Below are positions 25,679 through 34,069 of a DNA stretch of 64,000 bases, piece by piece; position 1 is the stretch's first letter, and every line of letters begins with the position of its first letter. The position numbers and the translations under genes are program-made. The notes below the pieces were generated by a model, which was not told the origin of the DNA, searched no databases, and saw only the letters and a list, made by a program, of their open reading frames with translations. Source of the DNA: Haloarcula halophila (GTDB lineage: Archaea; Halobacteriota; Halobacteria; Halobacteriales; Haloarculaceae); assembly GCF_029278565.1 (NCBI RefSeq), contig NZ_CP119559.1, positions 2,790,001 through 2,854,000 on the forward strand, written 5' to 3'.

Positions 25679-27604
25679 TCACAGTGGCCAGAGCGCGGCG
25701 ACCGAGAGCGTCGTCACGACACAGAGCAGCAACTGGAGCGGGAGGCCGACCCGGGTGTAATCCGTGAACCGGTACCCGCCGGGGCCGTACACCATCAGGT
25801 TCGTCTGGTACCCGACCGGTGTCAGGAACGCGGTAGCGACGGCGAAGGTGACGATCAGCAGGAACGGGAGCGCGTTGACCCCGATGTCCTGAGCGGTCGC
25901 GACGGCGACGGGGATCATCAGGACCACTGTCGCGACGGGCGTGATGACGCTGGACAGCACCGCGGTCAGGAGGTAGAACAGGGCCAGCAACGCCAGCGGT
26001 GGGAGTACCCCACCCGCGGTCGAGAGGAGGCCACCGAGGAAGGCGGCGCCGCCGGTCTCCTGCATCGCCAGTCCGAGCGGGAGCAGTCCCGCGAGCAGGA
26101 AGACGACGTTCCAGCTAACCGCGTCGTAGGCCTTCGAAGCGCTCAGTATCCCCGTGGCGACCATCGTGACGACCCCGCCCAGCGCGGCGATGTAGATCGG
26201 CAGCAGATCGAGTGCCGCCACGACGATCACCGCCAGGAGGAGGCCCAAGGGAAGCAGCGCTTCCGGTGCCAGCTGGGGCGACTCGTCGTCGTGGATACCG
26301 TCGAACAGCTCGGGTGGCCCCTCGGTCAACACGAGGTACCCTTCCTCCTGGAGGTGAGCGACCCCCTCGGGTGGCGTCTGGAGCAGGAGTGTGTCACCGG
26401 CCGCAAACTCTATATCGCCCAGTCCGTCGCGGAATATCTCGTCGCCCCGACGGATCGCCAGAACCGTCACGTCGAACCGGGTACGCAACTGGACATCAGC
26501 CAGGGTCCGTCCCCGGAGGCGGGACTCCTGATCGACGACGGCCTCGGCGAGGACGCCAGCGTGGCCGCTCTCGGCCAGGAGCGCCTCGGTGACGGACTCG
26601 CGGGCGAGCTGTCGGAGGCCGAGCGTCTCGGCGAACCGGTTGACGGCCTGGCGGTTCCCACGGACGGTCAGCACGTCGTCGGGTTCCAGCGTTCGATCGG
26701 TCGCCGTCGCGAAGAACGACTCCCCGTTACGATCGATTTGGAGGACGTCGATGTCGAGTGCGGTCCCGACGGCGGCGATCTCCTCGATCCCGGCGTCGGG
26801 ATCGATGGGTTGGCCACGCGTCTCCGTGGCCGCCGCCGCAACCGGATCGGTGACCGACTGTTCGAGGGCTTCGGTGACCGTCAGCCCGACCAGCGGCGAC
26901 GTCTCGCGGATCTGGAGTTGTGCCAGGTGCCGATCCATGTCGAACTCCTCGGTGAAGTCCGCCGCGGGGTGGAGCCGTGCGGGGACCAGCCTGCGACCGA
27001 CGGTCAACAGGTAGCCGACGCCGACGACCAGCACGACGATGCCGACGGGAGTCAGCGTGAACATCGAGAACGGTTCGCCGAGCAGTTCCGCTGAGAGATC
27101 ACTCGCCAGCAGGTTCGTCGACGTCCCGATCAGTGTGAGAGTCCCGCCGAGCATCGCTGCGAAGGACAGCGGCATCAGCAGCGTCGACGGCGAGATCCCG
27201 TACCGATCCGAGAGGCCGGTCACGAGTGGGATGAAGACCGCGACGATGGGCGTGTTGTTCACGAACCCGGCGCTGACGGACGTCGTCCCGACGATCGCGG
27301 CCAGCAGCCGTCCCTCGTCGCCTCCGGTAATGTCCGCGAGTTTCGCCCCGAGCCAGTCGACGACCCCGGCCTGCTCGACGCCGGCACTGAGGATGTACAT
27401 CGCGAGGATGGTGATGACCGCGGGGCTCGCGAACCCGAGGATCGCTTCCCGGGGAGGGACGTGGGTGTAGGGCTCCAGAGCGACCAGTGCGACCAGGACG
27501 CCGATGGCGGTGATATCCGGCGGGAGCCACTCGGTGACGAACAGCACCAGGGCGACGGCGACGAGCGCAAAGACGACCAACGTATCCATCGAGAGCGGCG
27601 GCAT
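25679..27604 (-). CDS. SLC13-type anion/sodium symporter with two RCK_C domains
   Basis: 641 residues. N-terminal and C-terminal membrane halves of the divalent-anion:Na+ symporter/ArsB fold surround a soluble centre of about 200 residues containing two TrkA-C (RCK_C) domains (LQIRETSPLVGLTVTEALEQ and ESRLRGRTLADVQLRTRFDV). Signature turns are seen in GFVNNTPIVAVFIPLV and VGYQTNLMVYGPGGY. Members import sulfate, phosphate or dicarboxylates; substrate is not decidable. The start at 27604 is preferred to an upstream frame extension; a further ATG at 27589 is possible. Confidence 0.88.
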   Translation of the reverse strand: MPPLSMDTLVVFALVAVALVLFVTEWLPPDITAIGVLVALVALEPYTHVPPREAILGFASPAVITILAMYILSAGVEQAGVVDWLGAKLADITGGDEGRLLAAIVGTTSVSAGFVNNTPIVAVFIPLVTGLSDRYGISPSTLLMPLSFAAMLGGTLTLIGTSTNLLASDLSAELLGEPFSMFTLTPVGIVVLVVGVGYLLTVGRRLVPARLHPAADFTEEFDMDRHLAQLQIRETSPLVGLTVTEALEQSVTDPVAAAATETRGQPIDPDAGIEEIAAVGTALDIDVLQIDRNGESFFATATDRTLEPDDVLTVRGNRQAVNRFAETLGLRQLARESVTEALLAESGHAGVLAEAVVDQESRLRGRTLADVQLRTRFDVTVLAIRRGDEIFRDGLGDIEFAAGDTLLLQTPPEGVAHLQEEGYLVLTEGPPELFDGIHDDESPQLAPEALLPLGLLLAVIVVAALDLLPIYIAALGGVVTMVATGILSASKAYDAVSWNVVFLLAGLLPLGLAMQETGGAAFLGGLLSTAGGVLPPLALLALFYLLTAVLSSVITPVATVVLMIPVAVATAQDIGVNALPFLLIVTFAVATAFLTPVGYQTNLMVYGPGGYRFTDYTRVGLPLQLLLCVVTTLSVAALWPL

Positions 27605-27641
27605 ACCGCCCGTGACACGCGACGGGTAGAAAAGGTTAGTC

Positions 27642-28676
27642 CTAGTCCCAGGTGACGTCGACCGACCGGTCCGTCTCACGGAGGATGAACGGGCCGATCG
27701 AGAGCGTTCGCTTGGTGACGGTGACGATCCGGAGGATGTACGCCAGCAGGATCGTAAACGGCAGGAGCGCGACCGTCGTGGTCACCGCGACGAGCAGTAG
27801 GGAGTCGGCGATCCCGAGCGTCGTTCCAGTGATATCCTGCGGGTCCAGAAAGAGCAACGCGGAGATCGCGACCCCCAGGGCCGGGACGGCGACGTACAGC
27901 AGCGTCCGGGAGAGCGTCGACAGCTCCCACTGGAAGTATAGCGTCTTGAAGTGCTCTCGTGCCGGACCGAACAGTTCCAGCGTCTCGACCAGTTCGGCGA
28001 GTTCGTCGTCGACCGTCCCGGGGAGCGCTCCGGCGTAGGTCTCCCGGATGCGCCGACCGGCGTAGAGCTTCCAGGAGTAGTTGTAGTTCAGTGCCGCCCT
28101 GACGACGTCGAACTCGCCGAAGGCGGCCCCATCTAGCTGGCTGGCGACCGATTCGGCGTTTCCGATCACCGAATCGAGATACGTCGACAACAACTCGTCG
28201 AGTTCCGGGTCGAGGGACTCCGCCTCGGCCGCGTCCTCGATCGCGTGGGCCTGTTCGGCCGTCGCACGGACGAGCGACCGGAGGAACGCGGATGGTTCGG
28301 CGGGACTCGCCGCCGCGCCGACGGCGTCGGCCACGTCCGCCCGGAACTCCATCGCGCCCTCCATGCGCTCGCGCTGATCGCCGACCGCCCCCAGTTCCTG
28401 TGAGAGGACGAGTTGGCTCAGCGTCAACACGAGAGTGACACCCGTGATCGTCGCCGTGACGAGGGCCTGATACAGCGTCTCGATCGGGTCACCTCTGGTC
28501 AGTAGCGTCCGTGCCGGTGTCGGGTGGAGGGTCCCGATGGCGACGATTCCGACCAGGACGAGGGCCGAGAACAGCCCGCTGACGAGCCAGCGGTCGGCGT
28601 CGAGGACGAACCACAACACGCTCGACCGCTCGTCCCCTCGCTCGCGGAACCGGCCGTCGGGCTGGTCGTCTGCCAT
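27642..28676 (-). CDS. Haloarchaeal membrane protein, paralogue of the gene at 21845-22816
   Basis: 344 residues with the same plan as its paralogue: two N-terminal helices (VSGLFSALVLVGIVAIGTL and TITGVTLVLTLSQLVLSQ), a long helical soluble middle (about 115-250), and two C-terminal helices. The shared block AREHFKTLYFQWELSTLSRT and then LLYVAVPALGVAIS aligns with the copy at 21.8 kb. It lies 37 bp upstream of the SLC13 transporter on the same strand, so a regulatory or accessory relation to that transporter is possible. Family unrecognised. Confidence 0.75.
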   Translation of the reverse strand: MADDQPDGRFRERGDERSSVLWFVLDADRWLVSGLFSALVLVGIVAIGTLHPTPARTLLTRGDPIETLYQALVTATITGVTLVLTLSQLVLSQELGAVGDQRERMEGAMEFRADVADAVGAAASPAEPSAFLRSLVRATAEQAHAIEDAAEAESLDPELDELLSTYLDSVIGNAESVASQLDGAAFGEFDVVRAALNYNYSWKLYAGRRIRETYAGALPGTVDDELAELVETLELFGPAREHFKTLYFQWELSTLSRTLLYVAVPALGVAISALLFLDPQDITGTTLGIADSLLLVAVTTTVALLPFTILLAYILRIVTVTKRTLSIGPFILRETDRSVDVTWD

Positions 28677-28715
28677 GCGAACGCCGTCGTGGGCCGGCGG
28701 GAAAAGTCGGGGGGT

Positions 28716-30644
28716 CTACCGCCCGGCGAAGAAGGTCACGTCGGTGCGCTTCTGGTCGACCTCGGTCGTCAGGTGGTCACGGAACTCCGCGAGGTCGATG
28801 TCCTTCTCCTCGTTTTCCTTGCGGTCCCGGACCGAGATCGTCCCGGCGTCTTCCTCGTTGTCGCCGATGATGAACATGTACGGGACCCGGTCGTCGTGGC
28901 CCTGCTGGATCTTCCGACCGACCGTCCAGGAGCGGTCCTCGATCTCGACGCGGAAGCCGTCGAGCTCTTCGGCGAGGTCCTCACAGTAGGGGATGTTGTC
29001 GTCGGACACCGGGAGGATACGGACCTGCTCGGGGGCGAGCCACGGCGGGAACTTCCCGTTGTAGTGTTCGGTCAACACCATGAAGAACCGCTCGTAGGAG
29101 CCATACAGCGCGCGGTGGATCATCACCGGGCGGTGCTCCTCGTTGTCCTCGCCGGTGTAGGAGAGGTCGAACCGCTCGGGCATGTTGAAATCCAGTTGGA
29201 CCGTCGGGCCGTCCCAGTGTCGGCCCAGCGCGTCCTCGAAGGCGAAGTCGATCTTCGGGCCGTAGAAGGCCCCGTCGCCGTCCTCGACGACGTAGTCGAT
29301 CTCCTGCTCGTCCAGCACCGACGCCAGTTGGCTCTCGGCTTTCTCCCAGATCTCGTCGCCGCCGACGGACTTCTCGGGCCGGGTGGCGAACTGGACGGTG
29401 TAATCGAGGTTGAACGTATCCAGCGTGTCGAGGATGATGTCGACGGTCGCCAGTACCTCCTCCTCGATCTGGTCGGGCCGGACGAACAGGTGGCCGTCGT
29501 CGATCGTAAAGGCCCAGGTCCGGGAGAGCCCCGAGAGTTCGCCGCGTTGCTCTTTCCGGTAGACCTTCCCGTCCTCGAAGTACCGGACCGGGAGGTCTCG
29601 GTACGACCAGGAGTTCTGCTCGAAGATCGTCGCGTGGCCCGGGCAGTTCATCGGTTTGAGGCCGTACTCCTCGTCGTTGACGTCGAGCAGGAACATGTCG
29701 TCGACGTAGTTCTCGTAGTGGCCCGACTTCTTCCAGAGTTCGGTCCGGAAGACGTGTGGGGTCTCGATCTCGTCGTAGCCGGCGTCACGGTTGAGTTTGG
29801 CGACGTAGTCGGAGAGTTCGTTGAGGATCTTCTTGCCGTTTGGCTCGTACAGCGGGAGCCCCGGTCCCGTCGTCTCGGCGATCGAGAACAGGTCCATCTC
29901 CTGGCCGATCTTGCGGTGGTCCCGCTCCTGGGCCTTGCGTCGCCGTTCGAGGAACTCGTCGAGTTCGTCCTCGGTCGGGAAGGCGGTGCCGTACACCCGG
30001 GTGAGCGTCTCGTTGTCCTCTTCGCCACGCCAGTACGCCGCCGACATTTCGAGCAGCGCGAAGCCGCCGATCTCGCCGGTCGACTCGACGTGGGGTCCCT
30101 GACAGAGGTCGTAGAAGTCGGCCTGTTCGTAGAAGGAGACGGGGTCCTCGCCGGCGGCTTCGGTCTCCAGGATGTCCTGTTTGAACGGGTTGTCTTCGTA
30201 GCGTTCGAAGGCCTCCTCGCGGTCGACTAGCTCGCGCTCGATCTCGTAGTCGGCCTCGATGATCTCCTGGGCCTCTTCGCTGATCGCTTCGAGGTCGTCC
30301 TCGTCGATGTCGACGCCGGTGACGTCGTAGTAGAAGCCGTCGTCGGTCCACGGTCCGATGGTCAGTGTCGCCTCGGGGTAGCACCGCTGGAGCGCCTGCG
30401 CGAAGACGTGGGCGGCCGAGTGACGCAGGACGTCGAGGTACTCGTCGCTGCTCGGTGTGACGATCTCCAGTTCCACGTCGCTCTCGATGGGGTCGTGTTT
30501 GTCCACGAGTTCGCCGTCGACGACGCCGGCGACGGTGTCGTCTCCGAGCCCGGGCCCGATTTCGTAGGCGACATCCTCGACCGTGCTGCCGGCGGCCATC
30601 TCTAGCGTGGAGCCGTCCGGCAGCGTAACCGTGACCGTACTCAT
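28716..30644 (-). CDS. thrS: Threonyl-tRNA synthetase
   Basis: Charges tRNA-Thr. Domains in order: TGS (1-62), the bacterial-type N2 editing domain ([16 protein letters not shown]), the class II catalytic core with zinc Cys in [16 protein letters not shown] and motif 2 in [13 protein letters not shown], and the anticodon-binding domain ([18 protein letters not shown]). 642 residues, so this is the bacterial-type enzyme used by haloarchaea, not the archaeal form with a D-Tyr-deacylase-like editing domain. A TATA-like CTTATCC on the minus strand is about 27 nt before the ATG. Confidence 0.97.
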   Translation of the reverse strand: MSTVTVTLPDGSTLEMAAGSTVEDVAYEIGPGLGDDTVAGVVDGELVDKHDPIESDVELEIVTPSSDEYLDVLRHSAAHVFAQALQRCYPEATLTIGPWTDDGFYYDVTGVDIDEDDLEAISEEAQEIIEADYEIERELVDREEAFERYEDNPFKQDILETEAAGEDPVSFYEQADFYDLCQGPHVESTGEIGGFALLEMSAAYWRGEEDNETLTRVYGTAFPTEDELDEFLERRRKAQERDHRKIGQEMDLFSIAETTGPGLPLYEPNGKKILNELSDYVAKLNRDAGYDEIETPHVFRTELWKKSGHYENYVDDMFLLDVNDEEYGLKPMNCPGHATIFEQNSWSYRDLPVRYFEDGKVYRKEQRGELSGLSRTWAFTIDDGHLFVRPDQIEEEVLATVDIILDTLDTFNLDYTVQFATRPEKSVGGDEIWEKAESQLASVLDEQEIDYVVEDGDGAFYGPKIDFAFEDALGRHWDGPTVQLDFNMPERFDLSYTGEDNEEHRPVMIHRALYGSYERFFMVLTEHYNGKFPPWLAPEQVRILPVSDDNIPYCEDLAEELDGFRVEIEDRSWTVGRKIQQGHDDRVPYMFIIGDNEEDAGTISVRDRKENEEKDIDLAEFRDHLTTEVDQKRTDVTFFAGR

Positions 30645-30872
30645 ATCCGTGATTAGGATAGTCCCCGGGGATAAGTGTATTGAGACGGCCGCGTCACTCC
30701 GAGACGACGGGGTCGTGGTTCTATCAGTTTCTGGTCCCGTTCTACCGACATCCCTACTGTATTGTGAACGGCCCTATCGTCCAGTCGAGCGGCTGACCGA
30801 AAGCGGGACCGTCGCCGACGACTGGGAGTCGGCACGGACAACTATGTACCGCCGGCGTCCATGCGCAACTGT
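30645..30872. other. Divergent promoter region of thrS and the UspA gene
   Basis: 228 bp. It holds the thrS TATA box near 30670 (CTTATCC, minus strand) and, toward the right end, an AACTATGTACC element about 28 nt before the UspA ATG at 30873. No further gene or repeat is seen. Confidence 0.4.
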
Positions 30873-31304
30873 ATGTACGACGACATCCTCGTCGCCACCG
30901 ACGGGAGTTCCGGGACGATGGAGACGGTCGAGCACGCGGTCTCGATCGCACGCGACAACGACGCCGTAGTACACGGCTTCTACGTCGTCGACAAACGCCA
31001 GTACCGGGCGGCCGACACAGACGCGAAGGAGACGGTCCGCCAGTCCCTCGAAGAGGAGGGGCAGGTCGCCCTCGACGACGTCACCGTCCGGGCCGAAGAG
31101 GCGGGCCTGGAGGTGTCGGCGTCGATGGAGGAGGGGATCCCGGACAAGGCTATCGTCGAGTACGCCGAGCGGGAGGGGATCGACCTGATCGTGATGGGGA
31201 CCCACGGGCGGACCGGTCGCCACCGCGTCTCGACGCTGGGCAGCGTCACCGAGCGGGTCACCGAGAGCGCACCCGTTCCGGTGCTCGTGGTTCACATCGA
31301 GTGA
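30873..31304 (+). CDS. Universal stress protein, UspA family
   Basis: 143 residues with the complete UspA fold. DILVATDGSSGTMETVEHAV opens it, and the ATP-binding signature GTHGRTGRHRVSTLGSVTERV near the C-terminus contains the G-x2-G-x9-G-S/T pattern, so this member probably binds ATP. The in-frame ATG at 30861 adds four residues; 30873 matches the family's start. Role: general stress response; specific trigger unknown. Confidence 0.93.
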   Translation: MYDDILVATDGSSGTMETVEHAVSIARDNDAVVHGFYVVDKRQYRAADTDAKETVRQSLEEEGQVALDDVTVRAEEAGLEVSASMEEGIPDKAIVEYAEREGIDLIVMGTHGRTGRHRVSTLGSVTERVTESAPVPVLVVHIE

Positions 31305-31417
31305 GCCGGGTTGCCGACATCCAGTTCTCGGCCATGCCCTGGGGACCGTCCGGGACTTAGATCCGATAGTCGGACGGTACACATTTCCGCCGGCACGCCA
31401 ATAGGTGCGTATCAACT

Positions 31418-32947
31418 ATGCCGGTCCCTACAGGTACAGAGACGCTCGACGAGATCCTCGACGGCGGACTCCCCGAGAACCGGACCGTCCTGGTCACCGG
31501 CGGTCCGGGCACGGGGAAGTCCACGCTCGCGATGCAGTTCCTCCAGGAGGGGCTAAACCGGGGCGAAGACTGTCTCTACATCAGCACGGAGCAGACCTTC
31601 GACGAACTGGTCGATACGTTCGACGCGTACCCGTTCGAACTCGACCACGAGAACCTCACGATCACCTCACTACACGCGACACCCGGCCAGACCGTCGACG
31701 GCGAGGGTGAGCGGGAACTGATCCTCCAGACCCTCGAAGGCGGGAAGATGCTCGGGGGTGACTACTCCGCGCCCTTCGAGAGCACGTACATCACCCAGTA
31801 CCTCGAACGGTTCGCGCCCGCGGATCGGGTGGTGCTCGACTCCGTCTCGGGGCTGTCAGCCATCGGCGAGGACCCGGACGTGTTCCGGCGGACGCTGCTG
31901 GATTTCATCCGCCTGCTCAACGACGAGTTCGGCGCGACCGCGGTCTTTACGGCCGAGGAGTCCCAGCCCAGCGCTTCCCAGGAAGACGTAAAGACCGTCG
32001 CCGCGAGCGACGCGGTCCAGTTCAACACCCACGGCGTCGTCCGTCTCTGGCGTGAGAACGTCAGCGGCGACTACCACCGGTTCCTGGAGGTCGTCAAGAT
32101 GCGCGGCGTCGACCACGACACGCGCGTCCACGAGGTATCGTTCACCGAAACCGGGCTGCGGGTTTCGCCCCGCCTGCGGACCCATCCCGGCGAGTTCGTC
32201 CCGTCGGATCACATGTCGACCGGTATCCCCGGCCTGGACCAGCTCATGGGCGGCGGCATCGTCCGCGGCGGGACCCTCCTGCTGGAACACGACGGCCAGG
32301 CCAGCCCCCACTCGATCCTGACGAACCTCCTGGTCCGGGCACGCGAGGACGACATGGCGATCACGATCGTCCCGCCGGTAGAGTTACCCCCGAAACGACT
32401 GCAGACCATCATCGACGAGCGGATCGGCGACATGGAGGAGCTGCTGGCCGACGACCAGCTCTTTCTCGTCGACTTCGCGAACATCTGGGAGAACACCAAA
32501 CGAAACGTGTTCAAGCCACAGGAACACGACACCGACAACCCCGCCGCGGTGTTGCGGACGATCGACGACCGGCGGGGAGAACAGCCGATGTTCACGGCGC
32601 TCAACGTCGAGGCACAGATCCCCGTCCTGACCGACGACGAACTCCGACAGATGCGCTTCTGGGAGGAGGAGAACCTGTATCGACCGAACGATACGACGAT
32701 GTACCTCTACAATCCGGCGTCGCTGGACGACGAACTCGGGGCCTTCTACCGGAACGGCGCCTGGCAGAACCTCCGGACCTGGGTCAACGAGAAGGGGCTC
32801 CAGTATATCGAACTCAAGAAGTCCCCAAGCGGGTACATGGGATCGACCCGACTCGTCGAGTACGTCACCGACGAACCGTACATGCGCGTCCAGCGGCCGC
32901 CGGGAGCCGGCGCGAGCCGTGTCCCGGACGAGGAGGGCAACTCGTAG
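31418..32947 (+). CDS. KaiC-like RecA-superfamily ATPase, two domains
   Basis: 509 residues. The first domain (1-245) has an intact Walker A, GGPGTGKST at 28-36, a catalytic Glu pair in YISTEQTFDEL and Walker B-like VVLDSVSGL. The second domain (about 255-480) repeats the KaiC opening TGIPGLDQLMGGGIVRGGTL, but the P-loop is replaced by EHDGQASPHS, so it cannot bind ATP in the usual way. Haloarchaea have many KaiC relatives with proposed signalling roles. The next gene begins at the base after this stop codon, so the two are one transcript. Confidence 0.88.
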   Translation: MPVPTGTETLDEILDGGLPENRTVLVTGGPGTGKSTLAMQFLQEGLNRGEDCLYISTEQTFDELVDTFDAYPFELDHENLTITSLHATPGQTVDGEGERELILQTLEGGKMLGGDYSAPFESTYITQYLERFAPADRVVLDSVSGLSAIGEDPDVFRRTLLDFIRLLNDEFGATAVFTAEESQPSASQEDVKTVAASDAVQFNTHGVVRLWRENVSGDYHRFLEVVKMRGVDHDTRVHEVSFTETGLRVSPRLRTHPGEFVPSDHMSTGIPGLDQLMGGGIVRGGTLLLEHDGQASPHSILTNLLVRAREDDMAITIVPPVELPPKRLQTIIDERIGDMEELLADDQLFLVDFANIWENTKRNVFKPQEHDTDNPAAVLRTIDDRRGEQPMFTALNVEAQIPVLTDDELRQMRFWEEENLYRPNDTTMYLYNPASLDDELGAFYRNGAWQNLRTWVNEKGLQYIELKKSPSGYMGSTRLVEYVTDEPYMRVQRPPGAGASRVPDEEGNS

Positions 32948-33502
32948 ATGACCGGCCCCCGACCCGGAACGAACGTCCTGGTGCTCGCCCCGTCACTCGG
33001 CGAGGCGAAACGTGCGGCCTGCCTGAACCTCCTCGCACCGGGCGACCTCGACACGCTGGACGTCCTCCGTATCACGTACTCGTCATCGCCCCGGGAACTG
33101 GTCGACGAGTGGCTGGCCGACCACGAGGAGCTGCCGGGACGGATGGGGATTATCGACGTCGGCGACCGGGCCGGCGTGGGTAGCGCCGGCGACACCGACC
33201 TCCCGGAGGGCGTCTTCGTCACCGACGCCAATCCGAACGACATCACCGGTCTCGGGATGCGGTTGAACAACTACCTCAACGACGTCCCCGAGGAGAGCCA
33301 GTTGGTGGTCTGTTTCGACTCGCTGACGGAACTGCTCCAGTTCGCCGACGTCCAGTCGGCGTTCAAGTTCCTGCATATGTTCACCGGACAACTCAGACAG
33401 GTCGACGCTGTCGGTCACTTCCACCTCGATCCGGGTGCCCACGACGACCAGGTCATCAGCCGGCTCAAGCCCGTCTTCGACGACGCGATCGACCAGACGT
33501 AA
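32948..33502 (+). CDS. KaiC-fold partner protein without P-loop (DUF7504-like)
   Basis: 184 residues. The start NVLVLAPSLGEAKRAACLNLL has the beta-strand and helix of a RecA/KaiC domain with the Walker A lost; the later VVCFDSLTELLQFADVQSAFKFLHMFTGQLR matches the Walker B strand and next helix of KaiC proteins. Such proteins were formerly labelled HTR-like and are common in haloarchaea. It directly abuts the two-domain KaiC gene and probably forms a complex with it. Confidence 0.75.
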   Translation: MTGPRPGTNVLVLAPSLGEAKRAACLNLLAPGDLDTLDVLRITYSSSPRELVDEWLADHEELPGRMGIIDVGDRAGVGSAGDTDLPEGVFVTDANPNDITGLGMRLNNYLNDVPEESQLVVCFDSLTELLQFADVQSAFKFLHMFTGQLRQVDAVGHFHLDPGAHDDQVISRLKPVFDDAIDQT

Positions 33503-33543
33503 CCGACCGGTAACTTTTCGGAGGGTCGTACCGCCCTACGTGT

Positions 33544-34056
33544 ATGGACAGTCGCGAGTACGAGTTCGAGGGGGCGAAACCGGACATCCATGGATACGCA
33601 CACGTCAGCCGCGAGGCGACACTCGTGGGCGATGTCACGATCGGCCCGAACGCGAACGTCTGGCCCGGGGCGGTTCTGCGCGGTGACGTCGGCCCTGTCG
33701 AGGTCGGCCGCCAGACGGCGATCGGTGACGGGGCGATCCTTCACGCCTCGACCGCTGGAGAGAAAGTGATGGTCGGACACGGGGCGGCTCTGAACGACGC
33801 ACACGTCGCCGACGGCGCACTCGTCGGATTCAACTCGACCGTTAGCGACGCCGACATCGGGGAGCGATCGATCGTCGCCATGGGGACGGTGGTTCCGCCG
33901 GGCTACGAGGTCCCCTCCGAGTCGTTCGTCCGGGGGAGTCCGGCACAGGTGACACCGCTGTCCGAGACGACGATCGACCCCGACGAAGTGTTCGAGGCGT
34001 ACTCATCGGGTGACTACGCGAATCTCGCAGCTCGCCACGAGGACCTCTTCGAGTGA
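33544..34056 (+). CDS. Gamma-carbonic-anhydrase-like hexapeptide-repeat protein
   Basis: 170 residues of left-handed beta helix (HVSREATLVGDVTIGPNANV, VLRGDVGPVEVGRQTAIGDG) plus a C-terminal helix. Of the zinc histidines, His67 (ILHAS) and His79 (VGHG) are present, but the third, normally in LHG five residues later, is Asn84 (ALND); a His at 87 might compensate. The family hydrates CO2 or acts as a scaffold or acyltransferase-like protein. Activity as a carbonic anhydrase is therefore doubtful. Confidence 0.85.
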   Translation: MDSREYEFEGAKPDIHGYAHVSREATLVGDVTIGPNANVWPGAVLRGDVGPVEVGRQTAIGDGAILHASTAGEKVMVGHGAALNDAHVADGALVGFNSTVSDADIGERSIVAMGTVVPPGYEVPSESFVRGSPAQVTPLSETTIDPDEVFEAYSSGDYANLAARHEDLFE

Positions 34057-34069
34057 CGACGGCCAGAAC

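Noticed and set aside
25664-27094. 476-residue plus-strand frame opposite the SLC13 transporter
   Set aside because: Arg/Asp/Gln/Gly-rich sequence with no motif; mirror of the transporter's codons.
28524-30230. 568-residue plus-strand frame opposite thrS
   Set aside because: Antisense shadow of a fully conserved threonyl-tRNA synthetase; repetitive composition and no recognisable domain.
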